Of a stretch of DNA of 64,000 nt, positions 22,378-34,957 are shown piece after piece. Position numbers and translations under genes: made by a program. The notes under the pieces are model-generated. The model was not told the origin of the DNA. It was given only the letters and a program-made list of their open reading frames with translations, and searched no databases. Location of the stretch: NCBI GenBank assembly GCA_026214975.1, contig CM047808.1, positions 62,894,583 to 62,958,582 of the forward strand, written 5' to 3'. This DNA is from Gentiana macrophylla (taxonomy: Eukaryota; Streptophyta; Magnoliopsida; Gentianales; Gentianaceae). Each line of letters opens with the position of its first letter. Positions within the stretch are counted from its first letter, which is position 1.

Positions 22378-24589
22378 GACGTCACCAAAACCAACCCTTT
22401 AGAAGCGGCGTCAAGAAAGGGACGACCTTTTCTAGGTTAGACGGATCCTAACCGGCGATTGTACCGGGTCAAATTGTAGTGATAAAGTGGTGAGTCAAAG
22501 CCGAATCCTCGAGGAAAAAAGTGGTAATTCTTTTAAGTGTGGTTAAACACCAAAGAGCTGCTATTAACTCGATCTAAACCGCAATTTTATAACACGATTA
22601 CTACTACTCTAACCAACATAAAATAAATGCGTAATTTAAAAGTTATTCTAATATAATATATATAGATATATAAATATATATAGATGTACGTAAATAGTAA
22701 ATTATATATATATATATATAAATATATAGATACCAATATATAGTTTAAAGACTAGACTAGCCAAAGTATATATAATCAATTTATTCAATCTTTTCAATTA
22801 ATAGAATGTGTTCGATCTTCCTTTTATTAGGTCCAATTGAGTAAATGAAACGGTGTACTCTAATGTCAACAATTCCTCCTCACACGAGCGTATGAAATTG
22901 TCATATGTCAAAAGTCATCACCCAAGGTCCACAACCGCCCCATGCTAAACTTAGTTAGTCAAAACAGTGCAGTACAAATCTACCCCGGATAAAAGAGGTG
23001 ATTCCATTTGTCGGATGGCCGATGTTATTCAAGAGGCTCCGGTTGTCAAGCGGATCGATTTAATACAAGCGGTGTAGTTTCAATTAAACGTGATTTTAAC
23101 ATTATTAAGATCTCGAGTACAAAATTAATAAGATTTGTTTTACTAGGACAAATCGCCCCGGTAGGAAAATAGGATTCCGTTAATCGACGGCCATTTTTAC
23201 CCTCCGGTTTTTCTATTTTTACTCATATCGACGACTTCTCCTGCGGTCGAGTTCATCGTCAAAGTTATATGTGGTATTCATCATGATTGATTACTTCATT
23301 CGAATATATTATCGATACGTTGCAAAATAGAAAAGATTCATTTTAACTCAATTTTAGTCACTTTTATTTTAACATCATTCTTTTAACGAAAAGATCGAAA
23401 TAATACGATTACATAACTTTGGCTAGTTATTAAATCTTAGCCTAATAACATTATAAAAACTAAAAGAAGAAAATAACAAACATAAACATAATTATTATAG
23501 AAATTACCCGATTACAATCACGACTCGACTCAAATCGTCTTTTCCCGGATATTCAACGATTTCAAAGAACACCGAACCTTCGAGAATTTCCCGAACATTA
23601 CTACGATACTACTACTACTAATTTATTTTGGCATAAGGCCTATTTACAAACTAAAGAAAAGAAAAGAAAAAGAAAGAGGAGGAGAGAGATATATATAGAA
23701 TATTGTATATATATATTGGTACACCTCAAATGAGTCTCTCTTGCTCCCCTTTTATAGATTTTCTTCCTTCCCGGACCGGTCCTCGAAAACTTGCCGGATC
23801 GGTCCGTGTAATCATGACTCTAATCGCCTCATCATTACTCCCATGTGAGCGGTTAGGGTAATTATGATTTTATAATTATATATAAATATATATATAATCA
23901 TAATCTTCTTATAAAATTCATAACTTATTATTCCGAACTCCAAATGACATCATTCAAGATTCATTGAAAAGCTCTCGAATGATCTACAACTTCCATGAAG
24001 ACCACTTCTTCGTAAAATGTATTCTTGATAATCCACTTGGTTTACGTGTCTTTTTTCGGTATTTTTACCAATTGAAGTCAAATGACCACTTGATCACCAT
24101 TTGAGTTACCTCCAATCTTCATGATTCAAAGTGCATTAGAAAGCTTATATGAAGATCTTCAACTTTCATGAAGAACATTTTCCCGGAAAATGTCTTTTTA
24201 ACGAGCCATTCCCGATACGTGTCGTTCTCGGGATTAAGAAACAATTATTCCCTTGACCATTTATATCGTTGGCGCTTTATAACTTCCTTCCAATGACTTG
24301 AATTGACTTCAACAAGTATCTCTACTCGGGATTTTAGTTCATCTTAGGATTACGCAATGAAATAAACACAAAATACCCGTGTAAAATAGACACAATATTC
24401 GGTTACTAAAAACTGGTACAAAAACTACAACTTTTACTATAAATACTAACTTTTACTACTAACTATACTAAACTTATAAAGATTAATACTTTATACTAAT
24501 TATATCATAATTTCATATATTTTATATAGAATTTGTCGATAAAACATAATAAAATCACGTATATTTAATCATATAAAAATAATACATCA
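22378..24589 (-). repeat. Athila LTR copy 3 (within duplication unit 2)
   Basis: Ends ACATCA followed by GGTAC at 24590. It is closest to copy 2 in length (2212 versus about 2207 bp) and shares its short TA array, as expected if it arose by duplication of copy 2 rather than by a new insertion. Confidence 0.92.
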
Positions 24590-27500
24590 GGTACCTAAAA
24601 TGTATTGATTTTGTTTTGTAAGGTGTCTGGTCATTTGACAGTGGATGTTCCAGACATATGACAAAGAATAAGCACTGTCTGTCAAGCTATGTAGCAAAGG
24701 ATGGTCCAAGAGTGAACTTTGGAAACAAGAACACACCTGGTTACACAAGAGGGTATGGCACACTTGTGAGGAATGGACTAACAATCAGGAATGTTGCATA
24801 TGTTGAAGGACTGGACTACAACTTGCTGAGCACTGGACAATTCTGTGACATGGGATACAATGTCACTTTTGACAAAGGTACATGTACTGTCATCAGTGAA
24901 AGAGGTGATCAAGTTGTGTTGGCTAGAAAAAGAAAACAAAATATGTATGTTGTGGATTGGTCAAGCTGCAGCTCGAAACACGCCTAATAGTGCATACCAA
25001 GTCGTAACTCAATTGGTTATGGCACAATAAGTTGAATCATCTCGAATTTTGATGATATCAATCAGTTGGTAAGAAGAAAAGCGGTGTTTGGTTTACTCGA
25101 GATCAAATTCAAGAAGGATGCCATATGTGATGCTTGTCGACAAGGTAAACAAACAAAATCAAGCTTCAAGTCAAAAACAAAGCAATCAACTAAGAGAGTG
25201 TTGGAGGCGATGCACATGGATCTATTTGGACCATTGACTCAAACAAGTGTAACAGAGGAAAGAAGTACACTTTAGTTGTTGTGGATGATTATTCAAGATA
25301 CACTTGGGTGGTATTCATGAATAAGAAAAGTGAAACACTTCAAAAGATGCCGAACTTTTGAAAAGATTACAAAATGAGAAAAGTGTCACAAGAGGTGAAG
25401 ATCGGATCGAGATAAAGTCTTTGAGTATCTCAATAAAGTAATAAGAGAATCTCATGAACAAAATGGTGTACTACATCAACTTGCTGCTTCTTTGGTACAC
25501 CTCAAACAAAATGGGGTTCTTGAGAGAAGAAACAAGACTCTTAAGGGAGCGCGGGAAGGACTATGATTTGTGAAGCATTGTTACGAAAGGTATTGAAATG
25601 AAGGCGATTAATACAACATGCTATACACAAAATAGAACTTGATGAACAAAAGGCTGAAGACACCTTATGAGATTTGGAATGGAAGGATACCTAATATATC
25701 TTATTTCCATCCATTTGGAAACAAATGTTTTATCTTAAATCATAAGGAGCAATTGAAGACTTTCCAACCTAAGTCAGATGAAGGAATCTTCTTGGGATAT
25801 TCTTCTGTCAGCAAGGCATTCAGGGTACTGAATAAAAGGAAACTAAAACATGAAGAAACTATACATGTTGTGTTTGATGAACCCAAGTTCACTGGAATGG
25901 AATATGAAGATTCAGAACCTGCTGAGAATCAACAAGTCACTGATCCAGAATGTGTTAATGTTTTGGAAAGATTCAATGACTTAAAAGTTTCTGAATCTGC
26001 CCCTGCTGAACACCCTGCTGGGAACACTACTGATGCAAAAACTGAGACAGTTCAAGGATCTACTGAACCCCCTGATGCTACAGCAGACCCTACTGAAGAT
26101 GATGTTCCAGAGATTCAATCTAACCAGAACCCACAATGGTTAAGAGATCACCTGTTTGAACAAGTTATTGGCAACATACAAAGCAGGTGTGAGGACTAGA
26201 AGACAATTAGAAGCAATGTTCACTTGTTTTCTATCTCAAATGGAACCTAAAATTGTTGAAGAAGCAATTTCAGATCCAGATTGGAAAATTGCTATGCAAG
26301 AAGAGTTGAATGAATTTGAAAGAAATCAAGTTTGGACACTAGTGGAAAGGCCTAATCATGCAAATATAATTGGCACAAAATGGGTATCTGAGAAACAAAG
26401 CTGGATGAATCTGGTACCATTGTAAGGAACAAGGCCGGACTAGTAGCAAAAGGCTATTCTCAAGCAGAAGGAATAGATTTTGATGAGACATATGCCCCTG
26501 TTGCAAGATTGGAAGCAATCAGATTATTCCTGGCATATGCTGCTCATAAAAACTTCAAGGTTTATCAGATGGATGTCAAAAGTGCATTTTTTAATGGCAT
26601 TCTAGAATAGGAGGTCTATGTTCAGCAACCTCATGGTTTTGAAGTAAAATATCAAGAAGATAAAGTGTAAAGACTCAACAAAGCACTTTATGGTTTGAAA
26701 CAAGCACCAAGAGCTTGGTATGAGACCCTATCTCAATTCTTAGTGGACAATGGTTTTACCAAAGGTACCATTGATAATACTCTTTTCAGAATCAGTGAAG
26801 GAGACAGCACCCTGCTGGTACAGATTTATGTTGATGACATAATCTTTGGTTCTGAAAATGACTTACTTTGTGAAAAGTTTGCAAATCTGATGAAAAGTAA
26901 GTTCCAAATGAGTATGATGGGTTCATTGAACTACTTTTTGGGTTCGCAAGTCAAACAGTTAAAAGATGGAATCTTCATTCATCAAACCAAGTATACCAAG
27001 GAGCTGCTGAAGAAGTTTGTTATGGAAAACAGCACGAAGGTATCAACTCCAATGAGTACAAACATAAGGTTAGATGAAGATAAAGAAGGAAAAGATGTTG
27101 ATCAGACCTTATACAGAAGGATGATAGGCGATCTGCAGTACTTCTTGCGCCGATGAGACTGATATATCCTTTGATGTAGGTGTTTGTGCAAGATTTCAAT
27201 CAAAACCTAAAGAAAGTCATTTAGGTGCAGTCAAAAGAATCCTAAAGTATCTAAAAGAGACTTTGGAAGTAGGAATTTGGTACTCAAAAGATGGAACCTT
27301 CAAAGTTATATCCTACTCAGATTCAGATTATGCTGGATGCAAGATTGATAGAAAAAAACACCACGGGAACCTGTCAGTTAATGGAAAATAGACTGGTTTC
27401 CTATATCGACTTCCACTGCTGAAGCAGAGTATATTGCTACTGGAAGTTGCTGTGCACAAATACTGTGGTTAAGACAACAGTTAGGGATTATGGAATTGAA

Positions 27501-27807
27501 GAAAAAGAAATTCCAATTATGTGTGACAACACAAGTGCTATTGCACATTCAAAAATCTGTTTTGCACTCAAGAACCAAGCATATTGATGTGAGACATCAT
27601 TTTATAAGAGATCATGTTGAAAAGAAGGATGTGGTGGTTCTTTATATCCCTACTGAAGATCAACTTGCTGATATTTTCACTAAACCATTGGATAGTGAAA
27701 GATTTGCTAAATTAAGGACGAACTTGGAATCATTAAAGTTGGTGATCGCGTGTCTTTGGAATTCACCAAGGGGATTAGTCTTTGCTATGTTGGATGAGCT
27801 CACTTAG
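24590..27807 (+). pseudogene. Element A pol, second copy: protease, integrase, RT and RNase H (Copia, Sirevirus-like)
   Basis: Protease: FDSGCSRHMTKNKHCLSSY (24633-24690), with the DSG active site intact. Integrase is present but more broken than in the first copy (frame changes at 24965-25065 and 25260-25640). RT continues past the duplication: [47 protein letters not shown] and catalytic YVDDIIFGS (26827-26853). Two stops interrupt RT at 26608 (TAG) and 26668 (TAA). RNase H follows a frameshift near 27145, with EAEYIATGSCCAQILWLRQ, HSRTKHIDVRHHFIRDHVEK and LADIFTKPLDSERFAKLR. The two stops are not at CAG/CTG sites and look like real decay. Confidence 0.9.
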
Positions 27808-27935
27808 CAGATTAGTCATTGGTATCAACAATTCCATGTACTTATGTTTGGACAATTGAGCAAATGAGGTTGCCTAGGGGATTGGTCTTTGTCGTGTTGG
27901 GTGAGCTCACTTGACAGATCAGTCATTGGTATTAA
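27770..27935. repeat. Short tandem duplication, period about 107 bp
   Basis: GGGGATTAGTCTTTG... at 27770 and GGGGATTGGTCTTTG... at 27877 share about 55 bp (through AGTCATTGGTAT), including a TGAGCTCACTT core. They lie just past the end of element A's RNase H. Confidence 0.75.
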
Positions 27936-28385
27936 ACTTCATCTTGTATTATCAATTGGATAACACAAAAGGATTTAAGCATCAGCAGAGTATTTACGTC
28001 GGAAAGGTTGTTTGAGACCTCTTATCGGATTTCTTGAGCCAAGTCTCTTGATGACAAGGTTTCTTGAAGGAAACGTTACACAGTCAAACTTAATAAAGTC
28101 AAAAAGCAAATGGCGGGATATTTATCTTATCTTTATAACCACGGTTACACGATCGAATGGTTACAAACATTTATGAAAAAGTAATGGGCGACGTGTCAAG
28201 ACAGCATTCACTCAGATTTAATCGTGGTTAATACCACAGTAACTGCTCTGACAGTTACAACTGCATCTGTCTATATATACAGATTCACAGAAGTTACTTT
28301 CAAAAATCTCAGTTTGATTTTCTCTGCATTTACACTGTGTGAACACAGATTTGAGAGCTATCTTCTTCATCTTTTTCTTACAACA
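27936..28385. other. Spacer between pol and env-like ORF of element A
   Basis: No supported ORF. It includes a palindrome-rich stretch and a plausible promoter-like CTATATATAC at 28272-28281, about 110 bp before the env-like ATG. Nothing else was recognised. Confidence 0.5.
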
Positions 28386-31300
28386 ATGGCACCCAGGATG
28401 AAGTTCATATTGGAACCAATCAGTGTAAGAGGATACGTTCTTGATGCAACTCTCTTGAGTTAGCCATTAAAATTGGACGAAGAATCGACGGTTTCTTTGG
28501 GCTAGAAGGCATCATAAGCGTAAGATTGGAGCGAATCTCTTATGTCAATGTGTTGTAATTACGGAGAAACATTGTCATACATGAAAGTAGAGAGGCCTTC
28601 ACTACAACTGTTAATGGAAGAGAGATTGAAGTATCTTGGACCTCTTTGAGAAGTTTATTTCATTTTGGACCTGGAAATGGTGCTCCTACCAATCCAGAAG
28701 CAATGAATCTACCAAGAATGAAGTTTGTAGATTCAATAAAGACAGATGATTCAATTGCTTCAGATCTGGGCATTAATGTGAAGTGTATTGGTTATGAGTA
28801 CAATCTGCTGAGCAAATTGGTTTCCAAAACCATTTTGGGATTTGTTGGAAGCCTAGATACACTATCTGGGCCCAAAATAGACCTACTGATCATCATCTGT
28901 AGGAGTATGAAGTTTGATTGGGCTGGATTCTTCATACATTACATGAAGAAAGTGTGTATAGAAGATAGAGATGGTACAAGGAAGTCCAAGGTCAAGCCTT
29001 TAGGTCTAATGATTCAAACCTGTTTGAATCACTTTCGGATACTGATGTTTTATCTCGAAAGATTAACAAATCCATTCAAGCCGAAATTGCTATTCCTATC
29101 CCAGTCCGGATGATGATGAAGATGTAGATGATGAGGCTCTTTGAAAGTGATAGTGATGGTGGAGATGATGATGCTGGTGGTGAGCAGGTTAAGAAAGTTG
29201 TTAAGCCTGCTGCACCTAAGAAGGTTACTAAAAAGAGAAAGGCTGCTGATACAAGGAAAATCACAGAAATATTGAAGCCTAAGAAGACAAAGAAGCAGTC
29301 AGTTGAAGTTATTGATTTAAATGAAATCACAAGGAAGAGGAAAGCTGCTGAAGCTGAAGAACAGCAACTTTCCAAAAGAATGAAAGAAATTGCCAAAAAG
29401 AAGAAACATGGCAAAGGGAAACAATTGAAAACCTTGGAGGCTCAAAGGCAACAACAAGAAGAAGAAGAATGAGAGGCTATTGAGGCTGAGCCCTTAACAA
29501 TTATCAAGCCTACTGAGGAGATAGAGATTGTTGATGAGCAACCTACTGAAGAATCACAGCAGACTACTGTAACTGAGCCTGCTGTTGAAGTTGTTGAATT
29601 CTCCCTAGTAAAGGCTGCTGAGCCTACTGAAACTGCACAAGTTGTTGTTGAGCAACTTGCTGAAGAGCCACAGTAGACTATTGAGTCTACACCTACTGTG
29701 GAAGTTGAAACATTGGTACAAGACCCTGCAAGTCCTGTAATAGTTCAAGGGAAGAGCAATCATTGCTAACCTGGCGATGAGCATATAAGTCGAGGGAACC
29801 AAGTGTAGAAACAGATAGAGGTAGTAGGGACTAACATACAACTTTGAGCAACCTCTTGACCTAGAAGCATCTGTGGAAGAAATTACAATTTACTTGTTGA
29901 GACCTTTGGAGGTCGGCAATGTCTCAAACACTGACTCTGAAGAAAGCCAACCATGCCATTTGAGAGGAAGGAGAAGAAGAAAAAGGAAGGATATGTTGAT
30001 CCTAAGTTCCTACTGGTTTCAAACTACTTTCAATGGAAGTTTGGTTTCTACAAGAGACAAAATCCAGCTGCAGAACCAATGATAGATTTTGAAGAATGGG
30101 CTTTTGAGAAGTTCGGAGTGGAAAATTTGCTAGATCCGGGGTGATACCTCTTTATTGCAATCAAGGCGATGGTTCTATTTGATGAACAATAGAAACAAGA
30201 GGGTATCAAGTTCGAGACCCAGAGATGGATCGAGGCGGTGATGATTCATCATCTAATTACAGTAATGGTCACCCTCTACGGTCGGGGAGGAGTCGATGGA
30301 GGCTGCTATGATTATTGAACCAAGAGTAGAGCAATCTCTTTGGTCTTTGGACAATCCACTGAGAGGCAAAAAACTGAACAAATGAATGAGAATTTAGAGG
30401 ATCTCACCATGGATGATCTAGAGGCACAAATCAATGATGGAATATCTATTGGTGCAAACAGGATAGTTGGTGAGATAGACCTGTTGTTGTTGAACTCTCT
30501 TGAGCATCTTGATGATCGGCCAGATTGTGGATTCAGATGAAGAGAGGGCTCACGATCATAATGAGCCCATTCGGGATTCGAGGATTCAAATCAATATCAA
30601 GACTGGATTGACACTGAAGACACTCAAACCAAGGCTGCAAACTTCTTAAGAAGGATTCCAGACATTAGGGAATTTCAACAGGAGAATGTGGAGGTATTTC
30701 TGAACAAGTTGTTGTGTACAGTGGTTCAGTGTCTTTGGGGTACAAACAACACTGAACAAAAGTTGGAGCAGGAGAGTGCAGTTCTTTGAGGTACAAACGA
30801 AGACTGGACATAGGTTGGAACTATCTACGGGTTTGGAGGAAACCCTGCTTTGTTGTTGAAGAACAGTTCTTTGTAGTGGTGCCTCTTTGGAGACAAGACC
30901 ACTTTGTAGGAAAAGATGGTCGATGAAGTTATTAATGAAGATGAACAAATCTTTGGACTATGACTACAAATGATGAAGAGTTTCAAATGCACGAAGAAGA
31001 ACATGTTGATGATGAACCCCACGAGAATTTGTACCTATTTTTGAAGAGCACACTCTTGATCCTGATTCTGGAGGAATTCCAAGGACCTAACCTGTTTGGA
31101 TTGGATATGAGTTTTGCAAAGGTTATCAGCATGAGAGCAACAATACAATGTAGAAGAGCTTGATGATGGGTCGATGGAGGAATGGTCGTGGTGGTACCAA
31201 AGACATGTTTTGGATGAGTTGAAGACTGTCAGAAATGACATTTCAAATTTAAGAACTCAAATTGACCGGCAAGAGCAAAGATTTGAAGACTTAATGAATT

Positions 31301-32233
31301 TAGTGGAGAATAGAGGAAGAACTACTGAAACCGTTGCTTCCTATATTACTTCCACACAGTATGCTCTTGCTGACCTTGCTCTAGATGTAAAGGGGATTGG
31401 ACAAGGAAACAAAATGAAGGAAAAGTTTCTGAAAGATCAACTTGAAGCCATCCACCAGAAACTTGACAAACTTGTTTGAGGCACTAAGCTTTGATGAAAT
31501 TTCTTTGGAACATCTCAACTCGCTATCTTTGGATCCTAAAATCACTGAGAGGATAACTCTACTGGAGCAAACAATGCAAGAAAGGATCATAACTATTGAC
31601 ACTAGGACTAAAATTATGGAGGGTCAACTGAACAACCTAGTGATCACAAAGGAGAGTGTACATGGCCTGCTGTCCCGTTTTGTTGATGATTTCAATAAGG
31701 GGGAAGAAAGCCAAACAGCAGAAGCAAAAGAGGCTGCCATAATTTTTGCTAAGAAAAGATGGGAAGATGACACAAATGCTTTCAGAGAGCCTGCACCTGG
31801 CAGACTTCAACTTACTGATGATCTCCTCAGAGAATACAAGAAGGCATACTATAGCAGAAGGAGACCTTATCATGACAAGGGCTTTCATGAAGGGTTGAAC
31901 TCCTTTCTGGGACTCAAGTTTTGGGAAACAAGAGTCAAGGCCTTGAGAGCTGCTCATAGAGTAGGAAGAGGTGGCAGAGGTGGAAGGTATTTACCTACCA
32001 CATCAGCAAAGGAATCACTTAATGAGTTTAAAAATGTATACATGCAGTTAGGTTTTATAGTACATCAGATAAATCTTACTCTCCCTGAGGCATGAAAATG
32101 GTGGAAAGAAGTGAATCCTCATGTTGATTTCTCTCTTATTGAAAATGAGTGGATGAGAGAAATGGTTGCAGAAATCAGAGCATATCAAGAGCAAATAGAG
32201 AAGGCAAGGGAAGAAAGAGAAAGAAGACACTAG
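28386..32233 (+). pseudogene. Element A env-like ORF (Sirevirus downstream ORF), broken
   Basis: Starts MAPRMKFILEPISVRGYV at 28386 and runs through many frames to a stop at 32233. The N-terminal part includes SLFHFGPGNGAPTNPEAMN and SKVKPLGLMIQTCLNHF. The centre (29128-30000) is a Lys/Glu-rich stretch followed by repeats of the type EPTEE/QQTTVE, with several stops. The C-terminal part (31174-32095, then KWWKEVNPHVDF to ERERRH) is strongly coiled-coil (TVRNDISNLRTQIDRQEQRF). The PPT and LTR follow directly. Sireviruses often carry such an ORF here. A membrane or envelope role is not shown: I see no signal peptide or clear transmembrane helix. Confidence 0.7.
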
Positions 32234-32379
32234 ATCAGCATACTTCATATGATTTATTTTTGCTGATTCTAGACTGTAATAATCTTGAACAAAATGATTA
32301 TAATGAGAAATGACTGAAATTTGTTCTGTTTTGTTTTTAATCTTTTTGCTTTGCTGTAAGGAGGGTATTGGCATCATCA

Positions 32380-32395
32380 CCAAAAAGGGGGAAAT
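32380..32395 (+). other. Element A polypurine tract
   Basis: CAAAAAGGGGGAAAT directly before the LTR start TGTTGGAC. The same arrangement is seen in element B at 37192-37204. Confidence 0.85.
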
Positions 32396-34110
32396 TGTTG
32401 GACTTATTTTTATGTTTTAGTGATGAGTGCCAGACTAACTGTTATAGAGCAAAGGCAAAAAGATGTCTAGATCAAATGTATAGGTTTATTAGAGTTTGAT
32501 CTTTGTATAAGTTTGATCAAACAAGCAATGTAAGGGTCAGCTGACTTACATCAGCAGACTAGTCTAGATCGATGGGTACTTAGGTCGATGACTTATCGGG
32601 GAACCTCTTGAAGGCGAAGGGTGAGGGCTCAAACTCAGTTATTGAAGGCTAAGGGATCAAACTTAGTAATTAAAGTCAAGGATATGAAATCAGAATTTAA
32701 GGAAGTATGTGATGACCTAAACAGATTACATATGCCTTGTGTACAAGGTCTAAGTTCCACAAGATAAGTGGTGATTGGAACTTAGTTTTATGCAAAAAGG
32801 TGTAATCTAACTTTATAAATAAAAGTTAGATAAAATACAGTAAGCTGAAGTGTTTTTAAACATAGCATAATAAGGATAAGCTTACTGATGTTTATATCAG
32901 CAGACTTATGTTCTCAGGAACCTGCTGGACACATATTTCGATTTAATCAAAGGCTGCATTGGAAGATTACAAAGAAAGGGACAACTAACAACCTCTGATT
33001 TTATCAAACAAATCAATGGTTAAGATCAAAGAGATGTTGGGATGATACAGATCTTTATCCAATGGATACAAGTCAAAGGTGGACCAGATCAGAGCGGTCA
33101 AAAGGAATCGGCGATGTCGAGTCCCGAAACTTGATCGAAAAAGCAAGTCAAGATGGAGACAAATCTGAAACGGCTATGTTTGAATTTCAAACATAAGTCA
33201 CAAGGATTCCTACCTATAAATAGAGGACTCCTAATTCAGATACAAGTGATGATTTGATGAACATTGATAAAAATTAAGGATCTATCTTGAGCTATCAGAA
33301 TACAATCGATCAAGCACCCTGCTGACCCTACTGAGCATAAAGCTACTGATCCAGAGAATATCTTCAAGTGTAATCTGCATTCAAGCTACATCAAGTTTAC
33401 TCACTTGAAGATCTCAAGCTGCTGATCATATCATCCTGATCAAGCATTGAAAATTTGAATCACTTACTTGATTCAATCTTTCTTTACAAGAAACTCTTTG
33501 AGAGCAGTGAAGCATCTTTTGAGATGTGAAAGATCATTGTTTGTGGTGGAGTGGTGAAGAGGCAATCCTACCCTTCAAGGACCAAAGGAAGACTTTGGAG
33601 GCGACAATCTCACTATTCCAAGTGTTCGGTTTACGAAGCCATAGTTATTGGTGAAGGACAAGCAACTTAGGGATTTTTGTAACAACTACATCAAAGATTT
33701 CAAGTGAATTACCTCCAACATCATAGGAGAAGAGTGGACTGACAGGATTACACCACTGAACCACTATAAAAGCGCCTACTTACTTTACGCATTTATATTC
33801 TATAGTTAGTTTATCTAACATATCAATCTCTTGAATCTAGCAACTGAATTCACACACACATACACTAATGAGTATCTAATACTTGGTATCATATTTAACA
33901 ACAAGAAACAAAGCTTAATTTTTGATATATTTCCATGACACAAATTCGATGAAACTCAGCGATCGGCGAACTATTGAGTGTCGTGGACTCTTGAAGTATC
34001 GTGAGTGTTCTTTGAAGTTCTTGAGTTTGTTAACTCCAAAAGTTTTAAGTGTTAAGTTTATTCACCCCCTCCCCTCTAAGCTTAACCAAAGCCTTTTCAA
34101 TGGACCAACA
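32396..34110 (+). repeat. Element A 3' LTR (1715 bp)
   Basis: Starts TGTTGGAC after the PPT and ends GACCAACA, giving matched TGTTGG/CCAACA ends. It has a TATA box CTATAAATAG at 33214-33223. The pyrimidine-rich CACCCCCTCCCCTCT stretch near its end (34063-34078) is typical of Sirevirus LTRs. Element B sequence starts immediately after, at the RNase H codons MCDNT, so A is inserted into B. Confidence 0.85.
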
Positions 34111-34343
34111 ATGTGTGACAACACCAGATGCCATATCTATTATTCACGAAAATGCGATGTGCATTCAAGAACAAAACATATTGATGTGAGACATCACTTT
34201 ATCCGAGATCATGTTGAAAAAGGAGATGTTATTCTAAAATACATACCAACTGAAGATCAATTAGCTGACATCTTCACAAAACCACTCAGTCATAAAAGAT
34301 TCAGCATGTTGAGAACTGAGTTGGGAATGATAGAAATTGACTA
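34111..34343 (+). pseudogene. Element B RNase H C-terminus (Copia, Sirevirus-like)
   Basis: MCDNT, then after a short damaged stretch HSRTKHIDVRHHFIRDHVEK, YIPTEDQLADIFTKPLSHKR and a stop after LGMIEID. It is very close to the matching part of element A but clearly a different copy. Everything upstream of MCDNT is separated by the insertion of A and lies left of the window. Confidence 0.88.
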
Positions 34344-34957
34344 AGTACTAAGGAGCGACTAAGCTGGAGTAATCGGCTAAGTGACTTCACCAATCGATTC
34401 AACCTTTGCCGTTACGAGAAGTAAGGCAGATGGTACTCGATGAAGTCAACTTCACTGATTGTTAGGAAACGATTATATATATAGCAGCTCAATAAGAAAG
34501 TCACTACTCCGGCTTAGTGACCAGCCAAGTCACTCCACCGAAAAATATATTGGAGTCAACGGAAAAATAAAGTGTGAACTAAATCAGTTTAATAAACGTG
34601 GAAAACCAAGAAGTTATGGAAGATTATACTGTGGAAAATTACACACGTGGAGATCATTTTTCAATCATGGAGGTAACTATATTATTCTTCTAATTACAAC
34701 CGCCTCGATCCCCGGGATCCATCATTACTTATCTCAATCCACTCCCCCAATATACTCAAATACCACAATTTATATACATAAAATCACGCCATTACATCAC
34801 AAAATCCTTCCATATTCAACCACGTTCACACCACACAAATCATCATATATAAACCACACTTAAAGATTTTTCAGAATTCTTCATGCTCTTTTGCAAATCA
34901 TAAACCCCATTTTCTCCCCTTGAAAAATCAAAGCTTTTTCAAATCTTCATTCAACCA
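34344..34957. other. Spacer between pol and env-like ORF of element B
   Basis: No supported ORF. The stretch just before 34958 is A/T- and TC-rich with CATATATAAACC at 34844-34855, a possible TATA box about 110 bp upstream of the env-like ATG. That is the same layout as element A. Confidence 0.5.

Larger units (their letters stand above)
21705..26524. repeat. Tandem duplication, unit 2 (4820 bp)
   Basis: Same order and sequence as unit 1. It continues rightward at 26525 into the rest of element A's RT, which unit 1 lacks. Most differences from unit 1 that I checked fall at CAG/CTG sites. Confidence 0.92.

Noticed and set aside
22378..24589. Independent third Athila insertion
   Set aside because: The LTR is followed by the same GGTAC and element A codons as copy 2 and preceded by duplicated gag leader, so it arose by the tandem duplication.
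28386..32233. Retroviral-type envelope protein
   Set aside because: No signal peptide, fusion peptide or clear transmembrane helix. Kept as 'env-like' by position only.
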